NCBI RefSeq assembly: GCF_002081825.1
Contig: NZ_MUKU01000007.1
Span: forward strand, 124,001 to 188,000
DNA length: 64,000 bases
From: Chromobacterium haemolyticum
Lineage (GTDB): Bacteria; Pseudomonadota; Gammaproteobacteria; Burkholderiales; Chromobacteriaceae
Reading direction: 5' to 3'
Part shown: one piece after another, positions 34,753 through 43,636 of the stretch
Layout of the letters: each line of letters starts with the position of its first letter
Numbering within the stretch: position 1 is the stretch's first letter
Notes under the pieces: model-generated
What the model saw: the letters and a program-made list of their open reading frames with translations, nothing else
Told to the model about the DNA's origin: nothing
Database searches by the model: none
Position numbers and translations under genes: made by a program

Positions 34753-35532
34753 TCAGGCGATACGCTTCAGATAACCGTCCGGCGCAACGGTGATCAGCAA
34801 TTTATGGTGAATATCGGCGTCGATCTCGAATTCGGGATGGTCGGCCAGGTATTCGCGCACCGCGGTTTTGGGATTGTTGCCCGGCCCCCACGGTCGATCC
34901 GTCGATAGTTCCGCCGGCATATCATCAACAATGGTGTCGAAAACCACGCAGTAGCTGCCCGCCGTCACCAGGGGCGCATACGCCTTCAGCTCGGCCAGCA
35001 CATGCTCATGAGTATGGTTGGAATCCAGGCTCACCAAGATGCGCCGATGCCCTTTGGCAATGTCCTTGACCTTGGCTACCGTCTCTGGCGCCACGCTGGA
35101 ACCCTCTATCATCTGAATCCAGTTGGCCATCGGATGGCTCTCAATCGCCGCGCGGTTGTGCGAGCGGATGTCGATGTCCAGACCCAGGACCTTGCGCCGG
35201 GTGCTTTTGGGATCGCACGCCACCCCGTTTTCCACCGCCTCGCTCATGTCCAGCATAGCCAGCAAGGACGCGTAATACACCAGCGAACCGCCATGAGCGA
35301 TGCCAGCCTCGATGATGAGATCCGGCTTCACCTGCCAAATCAATTCCTGCATCGCCCAGGCGTCGTTGGGAAACTGGATCGCCGGCCGTCCCATCCAGGC
35401 GAAATTATAGGACCACTTATGCCGGGCCACGTCGCGGGTCCAGCTGCGCGACAGTTGCTGGAGTGCTTGGTCTCCCGCCAGGCCTTGAATATTCTGCTCG
35501 ACTTCCTGGGCAAACTTTTGAATCTCGTCCAT
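34753..35532 (-). CDS. CmcI/cephalosporin hydroxylase-family SAM-dependent enzyme
   Basis: 259-aa protein of the CmcI / rhamnosyl O-methyltransferase family: class I SAM-binding fold with LIIEAGIAHGGSLVYYAS, VLGLDIDIRSHN and VSLDSNHTHEHVLAELKAY. Members in polysaccharide clusters usually O-methylate sugars; the hydroxylase name comes from cephamycin biosynthesis. ATG 35532 follows AAGGAAG at six bases; an in-frame ATG at 35550 lacks a site. It is the last gene of the 14-gene minus-strand run. Confidence 0.8.
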   Translation of the reverse strand: MDEIQKFAQEVEQNIQGLAGDQALQQLSRSWTRDVARHKWSYNFAWMGRPAIQFPNDAWAMQELIWQVKPDLIIEAGIAHGGSLVYYASLLAMLDMSEAVENGVACDPKSTRRKVLGLDIDIRSHNRAAIESHPMANWIQMIEGSSVAPETVAKVKDIAKGHRRILVSLDSNHTHEHVLAELKAYAPLVTAGSYCVVFDTIVDDMPAELSTDRPWGPGNNPKTAVREYLADHPEFEIDADIHHKLLITVAPDGYLKRIA

Positions 35533-35599
35533 TGGGTGCTTCCTTAGCATGGAATCCGGCGGCGGGCCTGCGAAGCAGCCCCGGCGTCGGAGGAAATCA

Positions 35600-36250
35600 T
35601 CACTCGGGCTGTTCGATCACAAGCCGGAAACAATAGCGCTCATCCGGGCTGGATTCGTCTGACGCGCCCATCTCCCAGCGCGTTTCTCCGTTCTTGACGC
35701 GTTTGATCAGGGGATGACGCAGCCAGCCGGTGAAACCTATCTGCTTGTTCATCATCACCGAGGCCACGTTCTCCGTCATTACATAGGCATGGACGCGCCG
35801 CACCGCGGCCTCTTGCAATAACCAGGCGACCAACCGCCTTCCGGCGTAGACGAATAGTTTAGGATGCCCCAGGCGCTCGCCTCGCATCGCATTGTCGAGC
35901 AGAACCTCGTCCCGGCTCAGGTCCTTGAAGCCGAAATGCCCAACCACCTGGCCATCCGCACATACCAGGAACAGCAGCTGCCCTGGCGTTTTGAACAGCA
36001 CCTCACTCATCCAGCGCCGGGTTCGCTCAGGCGTCGTGACAAAATGGCTGAGAAAATTCGCCATATTCTGATTCCGCCATTCGGTGAGCTTGCGGATGAT
36101 GTCGTCGTCGTCGAGGTCGGCCCGCGTCAGCGGCCGCAACACGCCGCAAGCCTGGCCCTCATCGTCCAGGATGTCGAGCTCCAGCGTCTGCCGGCCTGCG
36201 ATCACATCGTCCAGCCGGGGCTGGATGGCATTAAGCGTCGTCACGTTCAA
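35600..36250 (-). CDS. GNAT-family N-acetyltransferase
   Basis: 216 aa with a GNAT fold: LLFLVCADGQVVGHFGFKDL (beta4), a glycine-light pyrophosphate loop region near GERLGHPKLFVYAGRRLVAW and the ENVASVMMNKQIGF helix. It resembles PseH-like sugar N-acetyltransferases in layout. Next to neuB and a sugar aminotransferase in the same run, it likely acylates an amino sugar. The acyl donor is not evident. Confidence 0.75.
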   Translation of the reverse strand: MNVTTLNAIQPRLDDVIAGRQTLELDILDDEGQACGVLRPLTRADLDDDDIIRKLTEWRNQNMANFLSHFVTTPERTRRWMSEVLFKTPGQLLFLVCADGQVVGHFGFKDLSRDEVLLDNAMRGERLGHPKLFVYAGRRLVAWLLQEAAVRRVHAYVMTENVASVMMNKQIGFTGWLRHPLIKRVKNGETRWEMGASDESSPDERYCFRLVIEQPE

Positions 36251-36265
36251 TGTCCCATTTTCACC

Positions 36266-37318
36266 TTAAGTGGAGGCCGGCTCATGGTCCGCCAGCAACG
36301 CCCACGTCAGCACCGTCTCAGCGCCCAAATCCTGTTTGAGCGTTCGCCCAAGCACCACGGCCAACTGCGATGGCGCAATGCCGTCGCCGGGGCGCTTGGC
36401 GTCTAAATCGGCCTCGGTCAATACATGGCCGGCGGGCAAAGCGCGTCGGGTGACGATGCTGCGGCGCATTTTCAATGCTTGCGCCCGCTCTTCTTCGCTC
36501 AGCACGCGCCCCGCGCCGCCCATGGCCTCCTGCACCCGGTGACAGGCGCGTATCATCGCCCGCATCTCTTCGGGCTCCGTCGCCATCTGATTGTCCATGC
36601 CGATGCGCGAGCTATCCAAAGTGAAGTGTTTCTCGATCAGGCAGGCCCCCAGCGCCACCGCGGCGGCGGGTATCTCAATGCCCTGGCTGTGATCGGAATA
36701 GCCGATGGGGAAGGCGGGAAACTCGCTGCGCAAGCCGGCGATGTTCTGCAGACGGATCAGCTGCGGAGGAGACGGGTAAATAGAAGTGCAGTGCAAGATG
36801 ATCAGCTGGCGGTTCCCGCTCGCCTCGATCGCGCGCACGGCCTCGCGGATTTCCTCGAACGAGCCCATGCCCGTGGATAGCACCAGCGGTGCGCCCAGGC
36901 GCCCCAGTTGCTCCAGATAGGGCAGATTGTTTAGCTCCATCGAGGCGATCTTGATGAAGGGCGCCTTGCACTCCGACAGCAGAAATTCAGCCTCCTGGAT
37001 AGAGTAAGGCGTAGAAGCGAAATCGATGCCCTGCGCGGCGGCGTACTCGGCCAGCTCCTTGAGCTGGGCGCCGTCCAGAGCGAATTTCTTGACGATGCGC
37101 TTGGCGATGGCGTTGGCCTGGTAATAGCTGTCGCAATAAAGCGTCTCCGCGCTCCAGGACTGAAACTTCACGCAATCGCAGCCGGCGGCCTTGGCCTCGT
37201 CTATCATCGCGCGCGCAATGCCCAGATCCCCGAAATGACTGGTATTGAGTTCGGCCACCACATAGGGCTTTAGGTAATCCCCGACTTGGCGTCCATTGCC
37301 TAGGGTAATCACTGACAT
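36266..37318 (-). CDS. NeuB-family sugar-acid synthase
   Basis: Condenses phosphoenolpyruvate with an aldose to give a nonulosonic (sialic-type) acid in characterised relatives. 350 aa; TIM-barrel NeuB domain (PYVVAELNTSHFGDLG, VKFQSWSAETLY, FIKIASMELNNLPYLE, IGYSDHSQGIEI, EKHFTLDSSRIGMD) and a C-terminal SAF/antifreeze-like domain (about 290-345). It is not certain which of NeuB, LegI or PseI it equals. No CMP-sugar synthetase, NeuC or Pse/Leg partner is in the window, so the usual pathway is incomplete here. Confidence 0.85.
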   Translation of the reverse strand: MSVITLGNGRQVGDYLKPYVVAELNTSHFGDLGIARAMIDEAKAAGCDCVKFQSWSAETLYCDSYYQANAIAKRIVKKFALDGAQLKELAEYAAAQGIDFASTPYSIQEAEFLLSECKAPFIKIASMELNNLPYLEQLGRLGAPLVLSTGMGSFEEIREAVRAIEASGNRQLIILHCTSIYPSPPQLIRLQNIAGLRSEFPAFPIGYSDHSQGIEIPAAAVALGACLIEKHFTLDSSRIGMDNQMATEPEEMRAMIRACHRVQEAMGGAGRVLSEEERAQALKMRRSIVTRRALPAGHVLTEADLDAKRPGDGIAPSQLAVVLGRTLKQDLGAETVLTWALLADHEPAST

Positions 37319-37332
37319 GCAAGGTCTCCGGC

Positions 37333-39123
37333 TTACTGGTCGATGGGCTCGACTATCATTTCTCGCAAGAACAACTCGCGATCAAGAAAAGGCTGTTGGT
37401 CTTCCAATGGACGACGCACAAAGCGGCGGTCCGCCTCGCTGCGGGCATGGCCCAACTCGATATAGCCCTGGTCGACTCGCCCCATGATTTCGCACAGCAC
37501 TGGCCCGTCTTGAGCCAGCATGGCGGTCAAACCGGCATCCAGTTCGGATGTACGCTCAATCCTCTGGTAGTGGAAACCGAAACACTGGGCCAATTGGGCG
37601 AAGTCGGGACAACTGACGCCGTTGTCCGGATCCGTGCCGATGGTCCGCTTGCGGAACAGATCCCGCTGCCGCCGCCGGATGATGGAGTAGACATTGTTGT
37701 TGATGACCACCACCTTGATCGGCAAGCGCTGGTAGCGGATGCTCTCCAGCTCCTGCAGATTCATCATGATGGAACCGTCGCCGATAACGGCGACCACCGA
37801 CTGCGCGCGGCCATGCCATGCTCCTATGGCCGCGGGCAAGGCAAAACCCATCGAGCCTTGGGAAACCGGATGGACACAGTTGATTCCGGAGGAAAAGCGC
37901 ATATTGGTCGGCAGAATCACTTCGGCCAGACCCGAGTCCGTCACCAACGTGGCCGGCGCGGGCAGCAGCCGTCCCAGGGACTCGGCCAACTGATAAAGAT
38001 CGACGGCGGCGTCGGAGGCGAACGCAGGTTCTACCGCGCCGAACAGCGCTTTCCAATACCGACACTTGTCGGCCCATGGCGCCGGAGCCGTCGGCGTATT
38101 CTCGCTCAACAGCGCGCTGAGGAAGGCATGGACGTCGGCTTGCACCAATTGGTCGATGCGGACGCCGTCCTTGCTGTGTTCAACTGGATCAATGTCCACG
38201 ACGACGGTATGCGCGCCGCGCGCGAATTTGCAGAAGTCAGGACCGGTGGTGAGCGAAGACAGCCGCGAGCCCAACACCAGCACGAAGTCAGCGTTCTGCA
38301 CCGCGAAATTGCCGGCGCGCGAGCAGCCCATGGACCCAACCGAGCCTATGGACAAATCATGGGCCGCGCCATAGCTGTCCGGCGCGGCGCTGGTATAGGT
38401 CAGCGGAATATTGCAGCGCTCGACCAGGGTCTTGAGCAAATCCTCCGCGCCCGCGGCGCGCACGCCGCTGCCAATCAGCAATACCGGTCGTTTCGCATCG
38501 CGCAGGCGAGCGCGCACCTCAGCCACGTCTTGCGGCGCCGGCTGCGGCGCTTCCACCGGATACGCAGCGGGACGTTCGATCGGTTCCGGATCGATCAACG
38601 CGCTTTGCAGATCCAGCGGGATGTCCAGCCAGACCGGGCCTTTACGGCCGGACATGGCTTGCCGCAACGCCTCTTCCATCGCCGGGACGATTTCCTCTGG
38701 AGTGGAGATCATGCGCGCGAACTTGCTTATCGGGCTCACCAGGGCAACGATGTCGGCTTCTTGCTGCCCGTAAGTGCGCAAGGGAACGCCGGTATGGCGG
38801 CTGGTTTCGCGCAGGGTATTCTGGCCCGAGATGAAAATGCACGGCACCGCGTCCTGCCAGGCGCAGAGCACACCGGTCAAGGTATTGGTGGATGCGCAGC
38901 CGGTAGACACCAGGCAAGCGCCCAAGCCCCCTCTTTGCTCTGCATAGGCCAAGGCGGCGAACGCGCAGGACTGCTCATGATGCAAGGACACCGGCCGCAA
39001 AGCCGCATGCTTGGCCAAGGCGTCGTTCAGAAACAAGGAGCCGCGCCCGGTCACCTGGAACACATGTTCCACACCGGCTTGTGCCAGTCGCTGCATGATG
39101 TAGTCCGCAACCCGCATCATCAT
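37333..39123 (-). CDS. ThDP-dependent enzyme (acetolactate-synthase-like)
   Basis: 596 aa, three-domain thiamine-diphosphate enzyme. Seen: Glu50 in LHHEQS (the proton-relay Glu), central domain VLLIGSGVRAAGAEDLL, and cofactor motif GDGSIMMNLQELES...NNN. Similarity is to acetolactate synthase/benzoylformate decarboxylase types. In sugar clusters a relative, YerE, transfers an acetaldehyde unit from pyruvate onto a CDP-keto-sugar; another option is decarboxylation or carboligation of an acyl aldehyde. Its ATG triplet overlaps the stop of the FabZ-like gene, tying it to the acyl genes. Confidence 0.85.
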   Translation of the reverse strand: MMMRVADYIMQRLAQAGVEHVFQVTGRGSLFLNDALAKHAALRPVSLHHEQSCAFAALAYAEQRGGLGACLVSTGCASTNTLTGVLCAWQDAVPCIFISGQNTLRETSRHTGVPLRTYGQQEADIVALVSPISKFARMISTPEEIVPAMEEALRQAMSGRKGPVWLDIPLDLQSALIDPEPIERPAAYPVEAPQPAPQDVAEVRARLRDAKRPVLLIGSGVRAAGAEDLLKTLVERCNIPLTYTSAAPDSYGAAHDLSIGSVGSMGCSRAGNFAVQNADFVLVLGSRLSSLTTGPDFCKFARGAHTVVVDIDPVEHSKDGVRIDQLVQADVHAFLSALLSENTPTAPAPWADKCRYWKALFGAVEPAFASDAAVDLYQLAESLGRLLPAPATLVTDSGLAEVILPTNMRFSSGINCVHPVSQGSMGFALPAAIGAWHGRAQSVVAVIGDGSIMMNLQELESIRYQRLPIKVVVINNNVYSIIRRRQRDLFRKRTIGTDPDNGVSCPDFAQLAQCFGFHYQRIERTSELDAGLTAMLAQDGPVLCEIMGRVDQGYIELGHARSEADRRFVRRPLEDQQPFLDRELFLREMIVEPIDQ

Positions 39124-39608
39124 GCTTCCCTCGGCGCCTTGGGCTTGAACTGATCAAGGATGTCCGGCACCGCCACCACGAATTCGGCGCTGCACGCCGG
39201 CTCGTCATCCACAAAGCTTTCGGCCGAGCCGATGGCGATGCCGCGCTTGAAGGACTTCAGGCTGGCTTCGATGCGCAGGGTGTCGCCCGGCACGATCTTG
39301 CGTTTGAACCGGATATTGTTGATTGAGACGAAGTTGGTCTTCATTCCCTTGTATTCCTCCTTGCACAAGAAGGTGAGGATGAAGGTCTGAACCAGGGTTT
39401 CGATCTGAACGAAACCGGGCACATTGGGCTCATCATCGAAATGGCCGGGGAAGAACCATTCGTTGTAAGTAAACCGTTTGATGCCGGTCGCCCGTTCTCC
39501 GGGCTGCAACTCAACAATCTTGTCGATCAACAGCACCGGATAGCGGTTGCGCTGACACTGGATGATGTCCTTGATGTCGAGGGCCGCCGGTCCGTTCACC
39601 ATGCTCAT
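39120..39608 (-). CDS. FabZ-like hot-dog dehydratase
   Basis: 162 aa. Hot-dog-fold protein of the beta-hydroxyacyl-ACP dehydratase family. The FabZ catalytic pair is retained in altered context: His in FFPGHFDDEPNVPG and Glu in FVQIET. FabZ itself is typically about 150 aa and part of the fabZ-lpxA block, so this is a specialised paralogue. It overlaps the ACP gene (ATGA) and may act on the acyl chain held by that ACP. Confidence 0.8.
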   Translation of the reverse strand: MSMVNGPAALDIKDIIQCQRNRYPVLLIDKIVELQPGERATGIKRFTYNEWFFPGHFDDEPNVPGFVQIETLVQTFILTFLCKEEYKGMKTNFVSINNIRFKRKIVPGDTLRIEASLKSFKRGIAIGSAESFVDDEPACSAEFVVAVPDILDQFKPKAPREA

Positions 39609-39853
39609 GCCGCCGGCTCGATGACGACCTTGTACTTGGCCAAAATAGCCTGGCCCGCCACATAGCTGGAAAACTCGATGATGTCGTCGATATCCATCTC
39701 GATGTCGAACGCCTCTTCCAACGCCGCCATCAAGGCCATATGCCCCACACTGTCCCAAGCCGCGATGTCTTGATATTTCAGCGTAGCCAAATCCTTTTGC
39801 TCCACCATGAAGGTTTCCATGAAAGCCTGGTCGTATTTTTCAAGATGACTCAT
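39605..39853 (-). CDS. Acyl carrier protein
   Basis: 82-aa acidic ACP. Ser35 in AAWDSVGHMALM is the phosphopantetheine site, followed by the helix LEEAFDIEMDIDDIIEF. It is not the housekeeping AcpP (different N-terminus, no fab genes nearby). It probably carries the acyl or beta-hydroxyacyl group used by the neighbouring ligase, reductase and dehydratase. Confidence 0.9.
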   Translation of the reverse strand: MSHLEKYDQAFMETFMVEQKDLATLKYQDIAAWDSVGHMALMAALEEAFDIEMDIDDIIEFSSYVAGQAILAKYKVVIEPAA

Positions 39854-39885
39854 CGCTTAATCCGTCGAAAGTTGAAAACCTTAGT

Positions 39886-41085
39886 TTACCGGTCGCTGAT
39901 CACTCTAGATAGCGTGCCGACCAAGTCGTAACCGTCCCAAATCACGCCGATATCCAATGCTTTGCCCACCGGAACCACCCGGTCTATGCCAATCAGGCCT
40001 TCGGCCACAACAAACTGGATCAATTGCTGCCTGTCCACGCCGAAACAACTCAGGGTTTGATAACGCTCGCCCACTATCCGCTTCAGGCAATTCAGATCGG
40101 CGCAGGCATATTCAAAAAAGAAACCATGGCTCCCGCGATGAATATCGATATCCTCAGGCAGTTCCGCCAAACGCACGCGATAAATATCGTTGGCGTGCCG
40201 GCTCGAAGAAACGGCCGCATCCAAATGAATGGCCGTGCGGCACAAATGCGTGAACTTCTCGATAGCGTGCAGCGCCGGCGTCGCGCCCTTGCTCGCCAGC
40301 AAGCGCTGCATCGCCGGCCAGAAACGAAGCATCGCCGCTTCCGCTTGCTCTTGGCCGCCCAGCCATAAAATCAGATGCGGCGACGAGCAAGCGTTCTGAT
40401 CCAGGAAAAACACATCGTTGTAAAACCCTTCGGTCAGCCCCCTCAGTTGCGGCTCGGAAGCCGTTAGCACCGCCTCCGCCGCCATCACGCACAGCGAGTA
40501 ACGGTCGGCAAAAGCGACATCCACGCAACGCGCCTGCGTCGGCATCGCCCGTAAATGGGCAATGGTGCCGTCTCCGCCCCACAGCACGCGCGCATGGCAG
40601 GCGCGGGACAGCGCCGCCGTGACCTCGTCGTTGCGCGGGTAACGGATCAAGGCGTTCATCGCCGCGATGTCCGCGTGTTCCGGCAGGGCAAACAGGCGCT
40701 CGATCTCCTCGCAGATCACCGCCACTTGCGGATGAGCCGCGCCGGGAACGCGCACGATATTGGCGTTGCCCGCCAGCAATCCGAAGGCGAACGAGAAAGC
40801 AAAATTGACTGGCACATTGGATGGCGCGATATGCAAGGCCAGGCCGCGGCCAAGCCTATGCCCAGCCGAGCCAAAGGCGCCGGCCAGCCGCCTCAGGTTG
40901 GCTTTGCGGCACCAGAAGGCAAACGCGGCGATATCGGGATAGCGCCGCAGTTCCGGACGCGACAACAAGGCCTTGGAAAGATCCGCCAAAAACGCGATGG
41001 AGCTAGGCGAGTAAGGCGGCAACGGCCGGCAGGCGATCCGCTCCGGGCTAGCGCCGGCCAGAATCTCTACGGGGATATCAGACAT
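39886..41085 (-). CDS. LuxC-like acyl-CoA/acyl-protein reductase
   Basis: 399 aa. LuxC-family proteins of the aldehyde dehydrogenase superfamily reduce an activated fatty acyl group to an aldehyde with NADPH. Seen: [40 protein letters not shown], and Cys233 in LDQNACSSPHL as the candidate acyl-accepting nucleophile. No luxA/luxB luciferase is in the window, so light production is unlikely. ATG 41085 (MSDIPVEILAG) overlaps the LuxE-like gene by 8 bases; an extension to 41118 is possible. Confidence 0.85.
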   Translation of the reverse strand: MSDIPVEILAGASPERIACRPLPPYSPSSIAFLADLSKALLSRPELRRYPDIAAFAFWCRKANLRRLAGAFGSAGHRLGRGLALHIAPSNVPVNFAFSFAFGLLAGNANIVRVPGAAHPQVAVICEEIERLFALPEHADIAAMNALIRYPRNDEVTAALSRACHARVLWGGDGTIAHLRAMPTQARCVDVAFADRYSLCVMAAEAVLTASEPQLRGLTEGFYNDVFFLDQNACSSPHLILWLGGQEQAEAAMLRFWPAMQRLLASKGATPALHAIEKFTHLCRTAIHLDAAVSSSRHANDIYRVRLAELPEDIDIHRGSHGFFFEYACADLNCLKRIVGERYQTLSCFGVDRQQLIQFVVAEGLIGIDRVVPVGKALDIGVIWDGYDLVGTLSRVISDR

Positions 41086-42172
41086 GCGCTTCATAAGCAT
41101 AGGTATCGCTGCAACCACGCGCTTCGGCCCGCGCCACGCGGCCGGACACTTTGAAATACTTGCCCAGCCGACCGCAAGGACAATCGTCCTCGCCCAGCAC
41201 GGCGCCCAGGTCCTCGGTCAACAGCGCATGGCCGGGGTAGCTGCGCGGCGCCAGCGACAAGACCTCGATCAAGCCCTCCTCTCCCACGTCCGCAAGGCTG
41301 AAATCGCCGGGCCGGCGAACCAAGACATCGGAATAGATGGAAGCATGCAAATGGCCTTGCTCGCACTCCAGAAAGATGGAGCCGGTCTGCTCGACCATGC
41401 CGTAATAATTCACCACCTGCTCAACGCCGGCGCACTCCTGAAGCGCGCGGCGGAAATCCTCATTGCCCACGGCCAGATCCTGCAACTTTTTCCAGCCTCC
41501 GCCATGCAGCACAATGCCGCCGGCGATAGCCAGGCGTTGATTCATTTTCCGCAGCGGCAGCACCAAATGCTGCCAGATCATGAAGGTAAAACCGAAGATG
41601 AAGATAGGCTTCCCCGCATGCCGCTCCAGAAAGGCCTGCACCAGGCCCAGATCCAGTTCCATTCTCTCATTCAGCGCGTACGTCACATCCTGTCCGAACA
41701 GGGAGAAGCCCAGTATGCCGGCTCCCCGCGCGGAAAACGCCGCCCGGTCCCGCAGCACGCTTGGCGAATCGATCACCAGCATCGGCAATCTCTTCTTGCC
41801 CAGCACCGTTCCCATCAGCCGAGTCAGGATCTTGGTTTGCCAGGCCGCCGTCTCCTTATCCAGATAAATGCGCGACACTTGCTGACCAGAGGTGCCCGAC
41901 GAAGTCATGGTCTTGAACACCTGGCTGCGCTCCACGCTGAGCAGATCAAACTCCTTGAACAAGCGGACAGGCAGGTATGGAACCCCCGCCAGCCCAACGG
42001 CCGACGCGTCTTCCGCGCCCTGCAATGCCAGGATTCGCGCATACTCCGGGCACTGGCCGGCATGCCATTGCGTCAGTTCCCGCAAAGCGGCGGAGAGCGC
42101 GGCGGATTTGGCCGCCGCATCCAACGAATACGCTCCCCACTCCAGCCATGGCGTGAAATCCGGCGCGCTCAT
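41078..42172 (-). CDS. LuxE-like acyl-protein synthetase
   Basis: 364 aa, close to the LuxE length. LuxE activates fatty acids with ATP and passes the acyl group to its own cysteine and then to LuxC. Seen: AMP-binding loop MTSSGTSGQQVSR, MLVIDSPSVL, and a C-terminal Cys motif (EDDCPCGRLGKYFKVSGR). ATG 42172 overlaps the ligase stop (ATGA); the frame extends upstream to 42376 inside that gene but without LuxE similarity. The luxE-luxC order is as in fatty acid reductase pairs. Confidence 0.85.
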   Translation of the reverse strand: MSAPDFTPWLEWGAYSLDAAAKSAALSAALRELTQWHAGQCPEYARILALQGAEDASAVGLAGVPYLPVRLFKEFDLLSVERSQVFKTMTSSGTSGQQVSRIYLDKETAAWQTKILTRLMGTVLGKKRLPMLVIDSPSVLRDRAAFSARGAGILGFSLFGQDVTYALNERMELDLGLVQAFLERHAGKPIFIFGFTFMIWQHLVLPLRKMNQRLAIAGGIVLHGGGWKKLQDLAVGNEDFRRALQECAGVEQVVNYYGMVEQTGSIFLECEQGHLHASIYSDVLVRRPGDFSLADVGEEGLIEVLSLAPRSYPGHALLTEDLGAVLGEDDCPCGRLGKYFKVSGRVARAEARGCSDTYAYEAHV

Positions 42173-43632
42173 GCCTGAGCTCCCCAAGCTTGCGGCGTCA
42201 ATTCCGAATACAGGATCTTTCCCGAAGCATTGCGCGGCAAATCGCCTCCCGTCATCACCTTGACCGACTGCGGCGTCACCGTCAGATAGCGCGCCAGCAT
42301 GATCTTGATCTCCTTGGCCAGGGCCGCGTCGCCCTGCGGCACATAGACCTCGAGCCTGTCGTCGACGCCGGCGCAAGCGGCGACATGGCCGGCGTCAAGC
42401 AGATACTGCTCCACTTCCTGCAAATTGATTCGATGGCCGAACAGCTTCAAAAAACGTTTCAACCGCCCAACAATGTAGTAATCGCCGTCGCTGTCCCGAT
42501 GCGCGACGTCCCCGGTTCTCAGCACGCCCTGGCGCTCGTCGCCCGAGGCAAGATCGCCGAATCCGCAAGCATAGCCCATAGAGACATTGGGGCCTTGATA
42601 CACCAGTTCCCCTTCCGCCTCCGCGCCGTCGAGCCGCTCGCCGCGCTCATCCTCCAGCCAGAACTCGCCGCCCGGCACCGCCGCGCCTATGCTGCCCGCC
42701 TTGAGCGCCGCCTTGTCCGCCGACAAATAAGACATCCTGGCCGTGGCTTCGGTCTGACCATACATGGTGAAAAACCGCATGCCGCGGCTCTGGCAATGCA
42801 ATGCGAACTCGCGGCTGAGCTCCGGCGCCATTCGCCCTCCGGCCTGGGTCAGCGTGCGCAAGCTGGGCAGCTCCATGCCGGTGAAGCGCAACTTCCTCAG
42901 CATCTCGTAATGGTAGGGAACGCCGCCGAAACTGCTCGCGCGAACGGCTTGCAGGAAGCCCCAAAAACCACGCTCGAGAAACGTTTTCCGGCTCACCGCG
43001 ATCTTGCTTCCCGCCAAGGCATGGCTGTGCAGGATCGACAGTCCGTAGGTATAACTGGGCGCCAAAGTGGTAATCGGCACTTCGTCGGCATCCAGCTCCA
43101 AATACTGGGCGATGGCCATGGCGTTGCTCAACACATTGCGCTGCGACAGGCGCACAAACTTGGGACTGCCGGTGCTGCCCGAGGTGCTCAGCAGCAAGGC
43201 CAGCTCGTCATGAACGCGATAGTCGGCCTCCTCTTGCGCAATCAAGCAGTAATCGCGGTAGGCAAACAGAGCCGTCGCCTCTGGAAACTCCGCGCGCCTC
43301 GCGGCAGGCAGCCAGATGAACGCGGGCCGATACGCGTCCAGCAAGGGCTGCAATTGCTGACTGGGCAGATTGGCGGCCAGCATCAAAGGCACCGCGTTGA
43401 CGCTTAGCAGATGGAAATAACCGGCCAAACCGCCTATATCGTTGTCGCAAAGACAGAACACCAGCCGCCGCGCCAACTCGCTTCCCAGCGACGGCGGCGC
43501 CAGCGCCAGCACCTCGCCATATGAGACGACCTCGCCTTGCTCCGACTCGAACAGCGGACGCGCGCCATGCTCCGCGAACGCGCCGGTCATGGCTTCCATC
43601 AGGCTAAGCGCCCTCATCGCAGAATGCTTCAT
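42169..43632 (-). CDS. AMP-dependent acyl/amino-acid activating ligase
   Basis: 487-aa ANL-superfamily enzyme. Seen: ALLLSTSGSTGSPKFVRLSQ (AMP loop), YGQTEATARMSYL, LRTGDVAHRDSDGDYYIVGR, hinge and LFGHRINLQEVEQY, and the catalytic-Lys region PRNASGKILYSEL. It likely loads an acyl or amino acid onto the stand-alone ACP. C. jejuni's flagellin glycosylation island has an analogous activating enzyme with its own ACPs. Substrate not predictable here. Start 43632 is 4 bases past the aminotransferase stop; 43617 also possible. Confidence 0.85.
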   Translation of the reverse strand: MKHSAMRALSLMEAMTGAFAEHGARPLFESEQGEVVSYGEVLALAPPSLGSELARRLVFCLCDNDIGGLAGYFHLLSVNAVPLMLAANLPSQQLQPLLDAYRPAFIWLPAARRAEFPEATALFAYRDYCLIAQEEADYRVHDELALLLSTSGSTGSPKFVRLSQRNVLSNAMAIAQYLELDADEVPITTLAPSYTYGLSILHSHALAGSKIAVSRKTFLERGFWGFLQAVRASSFGGVPYHYEMLRKLRFTGMELPSLRTLTQAGGRMAPELSREFALHCQSRGMRFFTMYGQTEATARMSYLSADKAALKAGSIGAAVPGGEFWLEDERGERLDGAEAEGELVYQGPNVSMGYACGFGDLASGDERQGVLRTGDVAHRDSDGDYYIVGRLKRFLKLFGHRINLQEVEQYLLDAGHVAACAGVDDRLEVYVPQGDAALAKEIKIMLARYLTVTPQSVKVMTGGDLPRNASGKILYSELTPQAWGAQA

Positions 43633-43636
43633 CCGC

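Noticed and set aside
39886-42172. LuxC/LuxE pair read as a bioluminescence locus
   Set aside because: No luxA, luxB or luxD; the genes are embedded and translationally coupled in a sugar cluster.
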